Origin: CAZMOK01 sp964567785
GTDB taxonomy: Bacteria > Bacteroidota > Bacteroidia > Bacteroidales > JAGOPY01
DNA length: 64,000 nt
NCBI GenBank assembly: GCA_964567785.1
Contig: CAZMOK010000011.1
Coordinates: 3,302 to 67,301, forward strand
Direction: 5' to 3'
Shown: piece by piece, positions 16,670 through 25,208 of the stretch
Layout of the letters: each line of letters starts with the position of its first letter
Numbering within the stretch: the first letter of the stretch is position 1
The notes under the pieces: model-generated
Told to the model about the DNA's origin: nothing
Seen by the model: only the letters and a program-made list of their open reading frames with translations
Database searches by the model: none
Program-made: the position numbers and the translations under genes

Positions 16670-19600
16670 ATGATCAAAATGAGGAACATATTCAAAGTAT
16701 TACTACTCGGCTTATTTTGCTTCCTTATAACTGAAGTTACTATTGCTGAAGAGCACATTGGATTTAACAAAAAGAAATCGAAAGAAGTGAAGGCCAGTGC
16801 TGCCGGATGTTCCGCCGCCTCAGGCTTCCGCTTCCTCGACATCAACAATGTCAGGGCGAGGATAAACACCGGTGGAGACATGTGGTGGGACCTCCCGGGC
16901 GGTATCGGTGCCCAGTATTACATCCCCAAGACAGGCTCTGCCACCTCTATGTTCTCTGGTTCATTATGGATCGGTGGCCTCGACATCAATAACCAGCTGA
17001 AACTGGCTGCTGTCAGGTACCGCCAGGTAGGTAATGATTACTGGCCCGGACCTTTGACAGTCGACGGAACTGCTGCCATTGAACAGGAAACATGTGCCAA
17101 ATATGACGAGCACTTTATCATGACCAGGGCCGAAGTTGACCTGTTCCTTGAATGGTACAACAGTGATAATAAGGCAGAAGATTTCCCCGGTTATACCATC
17201 CCGCAGTCGATCCTTGACTGGCCCGCCCATGGTGATGTTGCCCTGGGACAAAGTTACTATCTGGCACCATTCTTCGATGCAGATGGTGATGGCAATTACG
17301 ATCCAAATAACGGGGATTATCCTTATTATGACCTCGACAACGAACTTTGTCCGATCAACTATGCCGATGACCCGAATTACGTTCCGGCAAGGACTATGGA
17401 GGAGGAACTGACCGAATACCCGGTGCCTTTAAAGGGAAGCATCCTCGTCGACCAGGTGATCAAAGGGGACCAGACCCTTTGGTGGGTGTTCAACGACAAA
17501 GGTAACGCCCATACAGAAACCCAGGGGGCTCCCATTGGTATGGAGATCAGGGGCCAGGCATTTGCCTTCGCAACTAACGATGTGATCAATAACATGACCT
17601 TTTACAGCTATGAGATCATCAACCGTTCAACTTTTGAGCTGACCAATACATTCTTCAGCCCATGGGTTGACACCGACCTCGGTTATGCGTTTGACGACTT
17701 TGTAGGTTGTGATGTACTGAGAGGGCTCGGCTATTGCTATAACGGTGTCGATATAGACGGCAGCGGTGAGCCGGAATCATATGGTGCACAACCACCTGCT
17801 GTTGGAGTTGACTTCTTTCAGGGGCCATATATTGATCCCGATGGCTTTGATAATCCTGCTTTCCAGGGAGGAACACCCGAAGGTTGCGCAGCACTCGGAC
17901 AGGGCCCAAACTTTGAAGTTGACCAGATGGCCATTAACGGCGTGAACTTCGGAAATGATATTGTAGATGATGAAAGATATGGTATGCGCCGTTTTGTATA
18001 TCATATTAATTGTAATGGCTCTCCCTGGTGCGATCCTGATATTGCACCCGAATATTATAACTTCCTGCGTGGTATCTGGCAGGATAACACCAAAATGCTT
18101 TATGGAGGTAACGCACATGTTAATTCAGGTGCTTCAGGAAGGGAATGTGACTTCATGTTCCCGGGCGATTCCGACCCCTGTAACTGGGGAACCAACTTCC
18201 AGCCTCCCGGTGATGGTTACAATCAGAACGGTAAATACTGGACTGAAGTGGAAGCCGGGAACAATCCCGACGACAGGCGGTTTATGCAGTCGGCAGGTCC
18301 TTTCACCCTGAAACCGGGTGCCGTAAACTATATTACCGTAGGTATCCCCTGGGCACGCGCTGCCTCAGGCGGACCGGAAGCCTCTGTTGAGCTACTCAGG
18401 ATTGTCGATGACAAATGCCAGGCGCTCTTCGACAACTGTTTTAAAGTTATTGATGGCCCAAGTGCACCGGATCTCGTGATCCAGGAACTTGACAAGCAAT
18501 TCATTTTCTATCTGACAAACAGCCCTCTGTCAAACAATTATAAAGAACAATACGAAGAATTTGACCCGAATATCATTCAGCCGCTGCCCGGCCAGCCCGA
18601 CGAAAGAAGCGACTCAGTATATCGTTTTGAAGGTTACCAGATATTCCAGCTCAGGGATGCCAATGTAACCCTCGGTGCTGCCAAGGATGAGTTCGGAAAT
18701 TATAACCCCGACCTTGTAAGGCTCGTTGCCCAGTTTGATGTTAATAACGGAGTTACACAAATTGTAAACCATTATTTCAACAAAGCAATTGGCTTTAATG
18801 TTCCGGTTGTGGAGGTTGAAGGTGGTGATGAAGGCATCAACCATTCATTTGTGATAACTGAAGATGCATTTGCCACCGGTGATAAAAGGCTTGTCAACCA
18901 CAAGCAGTATTATTATACCGCAGTGGCTTATGCCTATAATGAATACCTGCCCTACGACCCTGAAGACGTAAATGGTAAACTCGGGCAGAAAACACCCTAT
19001 CTTGCTGGTCGTAAGAACATCAAGGTTTACACCGGTATTCCCCATATCCCGCTTTATTCGGAGCGTACAACTTCTTCCAACGCACAGTATGGCGACGGTG
19101 TTGAGATAACAAGACTCGAAGGTCAGGGCAATGACGGGGTCATTATCGACCTTAGCGAAGAGACCATTGAAGATATCCTTTCCAGGCAGCCAGCCGGCGC
19201 TGTGGTTGACGGAGATACCGTTAAGTTTGGTGATCCTGAGTATCCGCTGGCCTATCAGGCTAAATATGTAAAAGGAAAAGGGCCAATATCCATAAAGGTC
19301 GTTGATCCTCTTAACCTCAAGCAGGGTAAGTACAAACTAATGTTCGATTCGCTCTTCATGGAGAAGAACTTTGATGTTACCGGTACTGAAGGTCTTGTTG
19401 CCGGAGGAGATACAGCAAGCTATGCTTCAGGTACATGGAAGCTCATCGATATGAATACGAACGAAGTGGTGCCTGGTGACGTCCCGATCCACGATCAGAA
19501 CGAACAGTTGTTCCCTGACCTGGGAATCTCGATTTCCATGAAATCGATTTATGAGCCGGGGCCCTATAAGATAGGCGAAAAGCAGGATCAGTCGAGCTTT

Positions 19601-21049
19601 ATTTCCATTTATGACAATCTTGCCCAAAACAACGGGTTGCTTGAATCTTCCCTTACTTTTGCCGATAGTTCAAGGCAATGGCTCACCGGGGTGCAGGACA
19701 ATGATGTACCCGGAAGCCCGCAGAACTGGATAAGGGCCGGTACATATACAGGTGGTATTGCAGGTTCAGGCGACTGGAACATGCCCTCGAAACCACTCGA
19801 TCCCAATGGTGCTTACGAGAAAATCGTTAACGGTACATGGACGCCTTATGTCCTGACAGCAGCCGGAGAACAGAGCGATGTAGGTCCGGCTTACAGTCTC
19901 CAGTCGAAAACCATGCCTATGGCAGATCTCTCAAGTGTCGACATTGTTATGACTTCCGACAGGAGCAAATGGACCAGGGCGGTGGTACTGGAAATGTCAC
20001 CGGATGAAACACTCTCCGAAGGAAACGTTGAAAGGTTCAAGTTCCGTGCCGGCCAGTCTGTTGATAAGGATGGAAATCCCGCAGAAATCGGCAGCGGGCC
20101 AAGCGAAGATCCTGACGACCCGAACTACATAGCAGAAACCGGTATGGGATGGTTCCCCGGATATGCTATCAATGTAGAAACCGGTGAGAGGCTTAATATT
20201 GCCTATGGTGAAGACAGCTACCTGTCGCGACAGAACGGCAGGGATATGGTTTTCAATCCCACAAGCCAATTATACGACCCGGTTGACTTTAACCCTGTAT
20301 TCGGAGGGAAGCATTATGTTTACGTAATGGCTTCTGCCACCAGGGATATCAATGATTCAGTTTACAATTTCCCGCCCTACGACGCGGGCAGGTTCATCCG
20401 CTACGGATACGATCTGTATGAATTACCTGACTTTCTCTATGAGATAACGTGGTTCTCCACAGTGATGTGGGTTGGTATGCCTCTGCCTTTAAATGAGGAA
20501 CTCTGGCTGTCGAATGAAGCAAAGATCAGGATCAGGCTCGGAAAATCCTATGAGAGGTTTTACTCCCAGCCACTGGACTCTACTGCTATTGCAAATTCAG
20601 AGAATGGACATTTTCCATTGTATGAATTCGAAACAAAAGGCTTCACCGAGATCAGCCAGGAGGTAGTTGCAGAGAACGAGCTCGACCTTATCAAGGTTGT
20701 CCCGAATCCCTATTATGCTTATGCAGGCGGGCCGGGATATGAGAGGAATACCCTTGATAACAGGGTCAAGATCACAAATATCCCTGAACAGTGTACAATC
20801 ACCATTTACAATGTGAGCGGTACCCTTGTAAGGCAGTATAAAGTTGATAAAGGCGGCATTGTGAACCCGAGGTCTGCCACTGCGGGCGTTGAAACCGATG
20901 CCAAAACATCGATCGATTGGGACCTGAAGAATTTTGCAGGTGTCCCTGTTGCCGGTGGGGTCTACATTATTCATGTTAAGTCCGATTATGGAGAAAAAGT
21001 TGTGAAATGGTTCGGAGGTCTGCGTCCTCCTGATCTCAACGTCTTTTAA
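16670..21049 (+). CDS. very large exported protein with T9SS-type C-terminal domain
   Basis: 1,459 residues, or 1,456 if the second ATG (16679) is used. A signal peptide (MRNIFKVLLLGLFCFLITEV) precedes a long region with no catalytic domain I recognise. Asp-rich calcium-loop-like segments are visible (DADGDGNYDPNNGDYPYYD near residue 205; DIDGSGEPESYG near 363), with several Cys. The C-terminus has the FlgD-like/T9SS fold: VVPNPYYAY, VKITNIPEQCTITIYNVSGTLVRQ, DWDLKNFAGVPVAGGVYIIHV. This suggests export through the type IX system to the cell surface. It lies between the TonB receptor and the PorV/PorQ-like gene. The wording resembles large uncharacterised Bacteroidota surface proteins linked to TonB receptors; function unknown. 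Confidence 0.85.
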   Translation: MIKMRNIFKVLLLGLFCFLITEVTIAEEHIGFNKKKSKEVKASAAGCSAASGFRFLDINNVRARINTGGDMWWDLPGGIGAQYYIPKTGSATSMFSGSLWIGGLDINNQLKLAAVRYRQVGNDYWPGPLTVDGTAAIEQETCAKYDEHFIMTRAEVDLFLEWYNSDNKAEDFPGYTIPQSILDWPAHGDVALGQSYYLAPFFDADGDGNYDPNNGDYPYYDLDNELCPINYADDPNYVPARTMEEELTEYPVPLKGSILVDQVIKGDQTLWWVFNDKGNAHTETQGAPIGMEIRGQAFAFATNDVINNMTFYSYEIINRSTFELTNTFFSPWVDTDLGYAFDDFVGCDVLRGLGYCYNGVDIDGSGEPESYGAQPPAVGVDFFQGPYIDPDGFDNPAFQGGTPEGCAALGQGPNFEVDQMAINGVNFGNDIVDDERYGMRRFVYHINCNGSPWCDPDIAPEYYNFLRGIWQDNTKMLYGGNAHVNSGASGRECDFMFPGDSDPCNWGTNFQPPGDGYNQNGKYWTEVEAGNNPDDRRFMQSAGPFTLKPGAVNYITVGIPWARAASGGPEASVELLRIVDDKCQALFDNCFKVIDGPSAPDLVIQELDKQFIFYLTNSPLSNNYKEQYEEFDPNIIQPLPGQPDERSDSVYRFEGYQIFQLRDANVTLGAAKDEFGNYNPDLVRLVAQFDVNNGVTQIVNHYFNKAIGFNVPVVEVEGGDEGINHSFVITEDAFATGDKRLVNHKQYYYTAVAYAYNEYLPYDPEDVNGKLGQKTPYLAGRKNIKVYTGIPHIPLYSERTTSSNAQYGDGVEITRLEGQGNDGVIIDLSEETIEDILSRQPAGAVVDGDTVKFGDPEYPLAYQAKYVKGKGPISIKVVDPLNLKQGKYKLMFDSLFMEKNFDVTGTEGLVAGGDTASYASGTWKLIDMNTNEVVPGDVPIHDQNEQLFPDLGISISMKSIYEPGPYKIGEKQDQSSFISIYDNLAQNNGLLESSLTFADSSRQWLTGVQDNDVPGSPQNWIRAGTYTGGIAGSGDWNMPSKPLDPNGAYEKIVNGTWTPYVLTAAGEQSDVGPAYSLQSKTMPMADLSSVDIVMTSDRSKWTRAVVLEMSPDETLSEGNVERFKFRAGQSVDKDGNPAEIGSGPSEDPDDPNYIAETGMGWFPGYAINVETGERLNIAYGEDSYLSRQNGRDMVFNPTSQLYDPVDFNPVFGGKHYVYVMASATRDINDSVYNFPPYDAGRFIRYGYDLYELPDFLYEITWFSTVMWVGMPLPLNEELWLSNEAKIRIRLGKSYERFYSQPLDSTAIANSENGHFPLYEFETKGFTEISQEVVAENELDLIKVVPNPYYAYAGGPGYERNTLDNRVKITNIPEQCTITIYNVSGTLVRQYKVDKGGIVNPRSATAGVETDAKTSIDWDLKNFAGVPVAGGVYIIHVKSDYGEKVVKWFGGLRPPDLNVF

Positions 21050-21098
21050 TAAAACTACGAATCAAGAACTATTTGCGATAAAATAAACCTATCCTGAT

Positions 21099-22166
21099 AT
21101 GAAGAACTTTTATAGAACGCTCATTGCCTCAGTGTTGATCATAGCATTGATACTTCCAGTCTCGCAGGTTTATGCCGGTAATAAGGACAGATCGGGCCAG
21201 GCAGGAGCCCCGGAGCTTCTGATCAATCCCTGGTCAAGAAGCTCCGGTTGGGCCAGTGCCAGCACTTCACGTGTGGTAGGCCTTGAGAGCCTCTTTGCCA
21301 ATGTGGCCGGAATGGCCTTTACTAAAAAGACAGAAGTTGCATTTACTTATACCGACTGGCTTAAAGGTACTGGTATCAACGTCATCAATTTTGGGTTGGC
21401 CCAGCGGCTCGGAGAAAGCAGCGTAATAGGATTCAACGTAATGTCTATGTCGTTTGGCGATCTTGATGTCACTACCGTAGAACAACCCGAAGGTACAGGA
21501 GCAACTTTCAAACCTAATCTGCTGAACGTTAATGTTTCCTTCTCAAAGGCCTTTTCGAACAGCATATATGGTGGAATTAACTTTAAGGTGATATCCCACT
21601 CAATCCCGGATGCCAGTGCCAGTGGAATAGGCATTGATGCCGGCGTTATGTATGTGACCGGTGAGAGGGACCAGGCAAGATTTGGTGTTGCACTCAAAAA
21701 TATCGGACCAAAGATGAAGTATACAGGTGATGGCTTTTCCATCAAAGCCCTCTTCGAAAGCAGTGATTATTCAGTGACAGTTCACCAGAGGTCGGAAAGT
21801 TTTGAATTGCCAACCCAGCTCCGTATCGGTGCCTCTTACGATTTCCTTCTCGGTGAAAGTAACAGGCTCACTGTGGCCGGATCATTCATCTCCAATTCGT
21901 TCACCAAAGACCAGTTTGTACTCGGTGCGGAATTCAGCCTTTTCGATTACCTGATGCTGAGGGCCGGATATACCTATGAGTCGGATATCACTGAAGATAT
22001 CGAAAACACCAACAGGACAAACGTCTACAACGGACCAAGTTTCGGTGCATCCGTACAGGTTCCTTTCAACAAGGAAACGGGCGCAGGATTCGCTATCGAT
22101 TATTCCTATCAGACAACCTCCCACTTCAAGGGAACGCACGTGATCGGGGTAAAAATTGGTCTCTGA
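21099..22166 (+). CDS. PorV/PorQ family outer-membrane barrel
   Basis: A 355-residue protein with a signal peptide (about 1-26) and a FadL-like barrel typical of the PorV/PorQ family. Visible family wording includes SSGWASASTSRVVGLESLFANVAGMAF near the N-terminus, AFTYTDWLKGTGIN, alternating strands and a C-terminal strand HVIGVKIGL. Family members help T9SS cargo at the outer membrane: PorV shuttles cargo from the translocon to the attachment complex. The gene lies 49 nt after the large T9SS-domain protein, which suggests a dedicated partner rather than the housekeeping PorV. Whether it is functionally PorV, PorQ or only a related barrel cannot be decided. Confidence 0.8.
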   Translation: MKNFYRTLIASVLIIALILPVSQVYAGNKDRSGQAGAPELLINPWSRSSGWASASTSRVVGLESLFANVAGMAFTKKTEVAFTYTDWLKGTGINVINFGLAQRLGESSVIGFNVMSMSFGDLDVTTVEQPEGTGATFKPNLLNVNVSFSKAFSNSIYGGINFKVISHSIPDASASGIGIDAGVMYVTGERDQARFGVALKNIGPKMKYTGDGFSIKALFESSDYSVTVHQRSESFELPTQLRIGASYDFLLGESNRLTVAGSFISNSFTKDQFVLGAEFSLFDYLMLRAGYTYESDITEDIENTNRTNVYNGPSFGASVQVPFNKETGAGFAIDYSYQTTSHFKGTHVIGVKIGL

Positions 22167-22191
22167 TAGCGCAAAACGCTAAGAAATTTAT

Positions 22192-22199
22192 TATATTTG
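22192..22199 (+). promoter_or_regulatory. predicted -7 box of greA-HIT operon
   Basis: TATATTTG is an exact match to TAnnTTTG. Transcription would start near 22206, leaving a leader of about 55 nt that holds the hairpin described next. No clear TTTG -33 box. Confidence 0.65.
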
Positions 22200-22210
22200 C
22201 AAATTCATTT

Positions 22211-22243
22211 GAGGCCCTCTCCGGAGGGTCTCATCTCTTTTTA
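22211..22243 (+). terminator. hairpin plus T-run in greA leader, attenuator-like
   Basis: GAGGCCCTC and GAGGGTCTC (22211-22219 and 22224-22232) pair over 9 bp, with one G-U pair, around a TCCG loop. A T-rich tract CTCTTTTTA follows (22235-22243). The element lies between the greA -7 box and the greA start, where it could end transcription early. Directly downstream is AAGGAGG (22251-22257), a strong Shine-Dalgarno-like sequence, which is rare in this phylum. Confidence 0.6.
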
Positions 22244-22262
22244 TGTCCAAAAGGAGGCAGTT

Positions 22263-22736
22263 ATGTCAGAAGTGAAGTATTTTACAGAAGAGGGGCTTTA
22301 TAAGCTGAAGAAGGAACTGGAGCACCTCACTTCTGTTGAAAGGCCTGCCATTTCAAGGCAGATAGCAGAGGCGAGGGAAAAAGGCGATCTTTCAGAGAAT
22401 GCAGAATATGATGCTGCCAAGGATGCCCAGGGGATGCTTGAAATGAAAATAGCAAAACTCCAGGAAGAGATCAGTAATGCCCGGATAATAGATGAATCCA
22501 AAATGGATAAATCCAAAGTTCTTATTCTTTCCAAAGTGAAACTTAAGAATCTGAAAAATGGGGCTACCATGGCTTATACAATTGTACCTGAAAAAGAAGC
22601 AAACCTGAAAGAATTCAAGATCAGTGTGGATTCACCCATAGCAAAGGGATTACTTGGAAGGTCGGTTGGTGATGTGGCGGAAATTGATGTTCCTGCCGGC
22701 AAAATGAAATTTGAAGTAATAGAAATTTCAAGATAA
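22263..22736 (+). CDS. greA: transcription elongation factor GreA
   Basis: A 157-residue protein that rescues backtracked RNA polymerase by stimulating transcript cleavage. The N-terminal coiled coil carries YFTEEGLYKLKKELEHL and the acidic tip sequence REKGDLSENAEYDAAKD that reaches the active site. The C-terminal FKBP-like domain ends with SPIAKGLLGRSVGDVAEIDVPAGKMKFEVIEI. I chose the ATG at 22263: it follows an AAGGAGG motif by 5 nt and starts at the family's usual N-terminus. An in-frame TTG at 22197 would add 22 residues that are really leader sequence. It is 11 nt before the HIT gene and shares its promoter. Confidence 0.96.
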   Translation: MSEVKYFTEEGLYKLKKELEHLTSVERPAISRQIAEAREKGDLSENAEYDAAKDAQGMLEMKIAKLQEEISNARIIDESKMDKSKVLILSKVKLKNLKNGATMAYTIVPEKEANLKEFKISVDSPIAKGLLGRSVGDVAEIDVPAGKMKFEVIEISR

Positions 22737-22747
22737 ACATATTCATT

Positions 22748-23155
22748 ATGGCCAGCATTTTCACCAAAATAGTCAACGGGGAGATCCCTTCTTATAAAAT
22801 TGCCGAGGACGACAGGTTTTATGCATTTCTGGATATCAATCCCCTGGCTAAGGGACATACACTTGCTATTCCCAAAAGGGAAGTGGATTACATCTTCGAT
22901 ATTGAAGATTCTCTTTACAAAGACCTTTGGGCTTTTGCCAGGAAAGTTGCACTGGCAATAGAAAAAGTTGTGCCATGCGAGCGAATGGGGCTCACTGTGT
23001 TAGGCCTCGAAGTTCCGCATGCCCATATACACCTGGTTCCTATCAATACAGTTTATGATATTGATTTTAAAAAGCCGAAACTTAAACTGACCGAAGGAGA
23101 ATTTGAAGAGCTTGCAGAGGAGATCAGGCAGTCATACAGGAAACTTTATCAGTAA
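22748..23155 (+). CDS. HIT family nucleotide-binding protein (Hint-like)
   Basis: A 135-residue histidine-triad hydrolase. The motif HAHIHLVP (His91, His93, His95) carries the catalytic triad, and the N-terminal IFTKIVNGEIPSYKIAEDD and PLAKGHTLAIPKRE segments are typical. Family members hydrolyse adenosine phosphoramidates and related nucleotides in the cytoplasm. It follows greA by 11 nt and so is probably co-transcribed with it. Its end overlaps the converging PurF-like gene by 7 nt. The exact substrate is unknown. Confidence 0.93.
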   Translation: MASIFTKIVNGEIPSYKIAEDDRFYAFLDINPLAKGHTLAIPKREVDYIFDIEDSLYKDLWAFARKVALAIEKVVPCERMGLTVLGLEVPHAHIHLVPINTVYDIDFKKPKLKLTEGEFEELAEEIRQSYRKLYQ

Positions 23156-25050
23156 GCCCTTATATCTTTTCCCTGAATATAGTTAATAAAGGCATTGTTC
23201 ACAACTTTATTACCTCCCGGGGTAGGATAGTCGCCCGTAAAATACCAGTCGCCCTTATTCCCGGGGCTCGCATCGTGAAGGTCTTCTATCGTTTGATAAA
23301 TAACGGTGATCCCGGCATTAATGCCCGGGGTCTTTAGCATCTGGGCTATCTTTTCAGAGATCTGAACCGCAGAAAAAGGCTTATAGATCTGCTTCACATA
23401 GTTCACAACCTCTTCCTTGGGCTTTCCAACCTGGCTCAGGCATTTCCGGTAAACATCATTTATTATCGATTGCTGCCTTGTCTCTTTCAGTAACTCTATT
23501 GCGGCCTGGAAGGCAATGAAGTCGTGAAGTTTGGCCATATCAATACCATAACAATCAGGGTACCTTATCTGAGGTGCCGAAGAGGCAATGACGATCTTCT
23601 TTGGCCCCAGCCTGTCGAGAATTCTTATAATACTATACTTAAGTGTAGTGCCCCGAACTATGGAGTCGTCCAGGATCACTAAATTATCAGATCCACTCCT
23701 TATGCTGTCGTAAGTTATATCGTAAATGTGCCCTACAAGATCGTTCCGCTCCGATTCCTGGGTGATAAATGTCCTGAGTTTCTGGTCTTTCACCGCAACT
23801 TTTTCAACCCTGGGCTTTATGGCAAGGATATTCTCAAGATCTTCATCGTTGTAGCCGGCAGGCAACCTTCTGATCTTATCTTTTTTGATCTTGTTGCAAT
23901 ACCTGTTTAGTTCCTCACCAAGTCCCCTGAAGGCTACGGCAGCGGTATTCGGAATGTATGAAAAAACAGTATTTTCCAGGTCAAAGTCTATAGCTTCCAA
24001 TATGGGGCCGGCCAGTGATTTACCGAGCTGCTTCCTTTCTTTGTAAATTTCTGCATCAGTGCCCCTGGAAAAATAGATCCTTTCAAAGGAACAGGATTTC
24101 CTGGGCATGGGCTCCTTGAACATCTCCTGTTTTATCTCACCCGATTTCCTGATCAACAGGGCGTGACCCGGCCTGATCTCTTCAATCATTGAAAATGGCG
24201 CGTTGAAAGTGGTCTGTATCACGGGACGCTCTGAGGTTACCACAGCTACTTCATCGTCGTGGTAAAAATAGGCCGGACGAATACCTGAAGGGTCCCTCAT
24301 TACGAATGCATCACCATGCCCTATCAGCCCGGCTATGGCATAGCCCCCGTCCCAGTCGCGGGCCGACCTGGATAAAATGCTGCCAATATCAAGATTTCCT
24401 GCGATCATGGGCGAAATATCCCGCTTCTGGTAACCCTGCTCCTTGAATTCCCTGTAAAGCCTTTCGTTCTCATCGTCCAGAAAATGGCCGATCTTTTCTA
24501 GTACAGTTATGGTATCCGAAGTCTCTATGGGATACTGACCCAGATCGATCAGGTACTCGAAAAGCTCGTCTACGTTTGTCAGATTGAAATTACCTGCAAG
24601 TACAAGGTTCTTGGTTTTCCAGTTATTATGGCGGATCACGGGGTGCAAGAGTTCGATCCCATGCCGGCCGAATGTGCCGTACCGGAGGTGCCCGAGGAAT
24701 AACTCACCTGTGAATTCTGAATTTTGTTTAAGCCAGTTTACATCTTTATACCTTTCAGAAACAGGCTCTACAGTGTTTTTAATGCGTGTATATGCTTCCT
24801 GGAAAATCTCAGTGATGGCTGAACTCGAGTTCGACCTGATTCTGTTGATGAATTTATTTCCGGGTTCAAGATCAAACTTGATGGTTGCAATCCCCGCTCC
24901 ATCCTGGCCCCTGTTGTGCTGTTTCTGCATCAACAGGTGCATCTTCTTCAGTCCGTAGAATGATGTACCATATTTTCCAAGGTAATACTCTAAAGGCTTT
25001 AAAAGGCGAATGAGGGCAATTCCACATTCATGTTTGATCTGTTCACTCAT
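23149..25050 (-). CDS. amidophosphoribosyltransferase-like class II glutamine amidotransferase, long form
   Basis: A 633-residue protein, clearly longer than typical PurF (about 450-510). The N-terminal Ntn glutaminase domain has its nucleophile as Cys9 (KHECGIALI), so eight residues would be removed or Met plus a short propeptide processed. It also shows MQKQHNRGQDGAGIA and GHLRYGTFGRHG. The C-terminal phosphoribosyltransferase domain has the PRPP loop NLVILDDSIVRGTTLKYS. True PurF makes phosphoribosylamine from PRPP and glutamine, step one of purine synthesis. The extra internal and C-terminal length fits a second PurF-like copy known in Bacteroidota, so this may not be the housekeeping enzyme. 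It is a single gene, divergent from the C69 peptidase. Confidence 0.85.
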   Translation of the reverse strand: MSEQIKHECGIALIRLLKPLEYYLGKYGTSFYGLKKMHLLMQKQHNRGQDGAGIATIKFDLEPGNKFINRIRSNSSSAITEIFQEAYTRIKNTVEPVSERYKDVNWLKQNSEFTGELFLGHLRYGTFGRHGIELLHPVIRHNNWKTKNLVLAGNFNLTNVDELFEYLIDLGQYPIETSDTITVLEKIGHFLDDENERLYREFKEQGYQKRDISPMIAGNLDIGSILSRSARDWDGGYAIAGLIGHGDAFVMRDPSGIRPAYFYHDDEVAVVTSERPVIQTTFNAPFSMIEEIRPGHALLIRKSGEIKQEMFKEPMPRKSCSFERIYFSRGTDAEIYKERKQLGKSLAGPILEAIDFDLENTVFSYIPNTAAVAFRGLGEELNRYCNKIKKDKIRRLPAGYNDEDLENILAIKPRVEKVAVKDQKLRTFITQESERNDLVGHIYDITYDSIRSGSDNLVILDDSIVRGTTLKYSIIRILDRLGPKKIVIASSAPQIRYPDCYGIDMAKLHDFIAFQAAIELLKETRQQSIINDVYRKCLSQVGKPKEEVVNYVKQIYKPFSAVQISEKIAQMLKTPGINAGITVIYQTIEDLHDASPGNKGDWYFTGDYPTPGGNKVVNNAFINYIQGKDIRAY

Positions 25051-25075
25051 GAAGCCGGTTGTTCTGGAAAGTGTA

Positions 25076-25083
25076 CAAAGTTA
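25076..25083 (-). promoter_or_regulatory. predicted -7 box for PurF-like gene
   Basis: On the minus strand TAACTTTG (25083 to 25076) matches TAnnTTTG exactly and lies 25 nt before the ATG at 25050. No clear -33 box. Confidence 0.6.
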
Positions 25084-25208
25084 TGAATATTGTTGCAGAA
25101 TGTATATTTCTTGTGGTAATTGCCTCCCCTTTCATAAAAAAATCAGAAATTTGAGGGATATCAAGGTTTTTACCCTATAAATAATTTTTTTAACAAAAAC
25201 TATTGCGC

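Noticed and set aside
12919..22166. SusC/SusD polysaccharide utilisation locus
   Set aside because: The receptor has a CarboxypepD_reg and plug domain, but no SusD-like lipoprotein or glycanase follows; the partners are a T9SS-type protein and a PorV/PorQ-like barrel.
22197..22262. TTG start giving greA 22 extra residues
   Set aside because: The stretch is leader RNA with hairpin and Shine-Dalgarno; the conserved GreA N-terminus begins at 22263.
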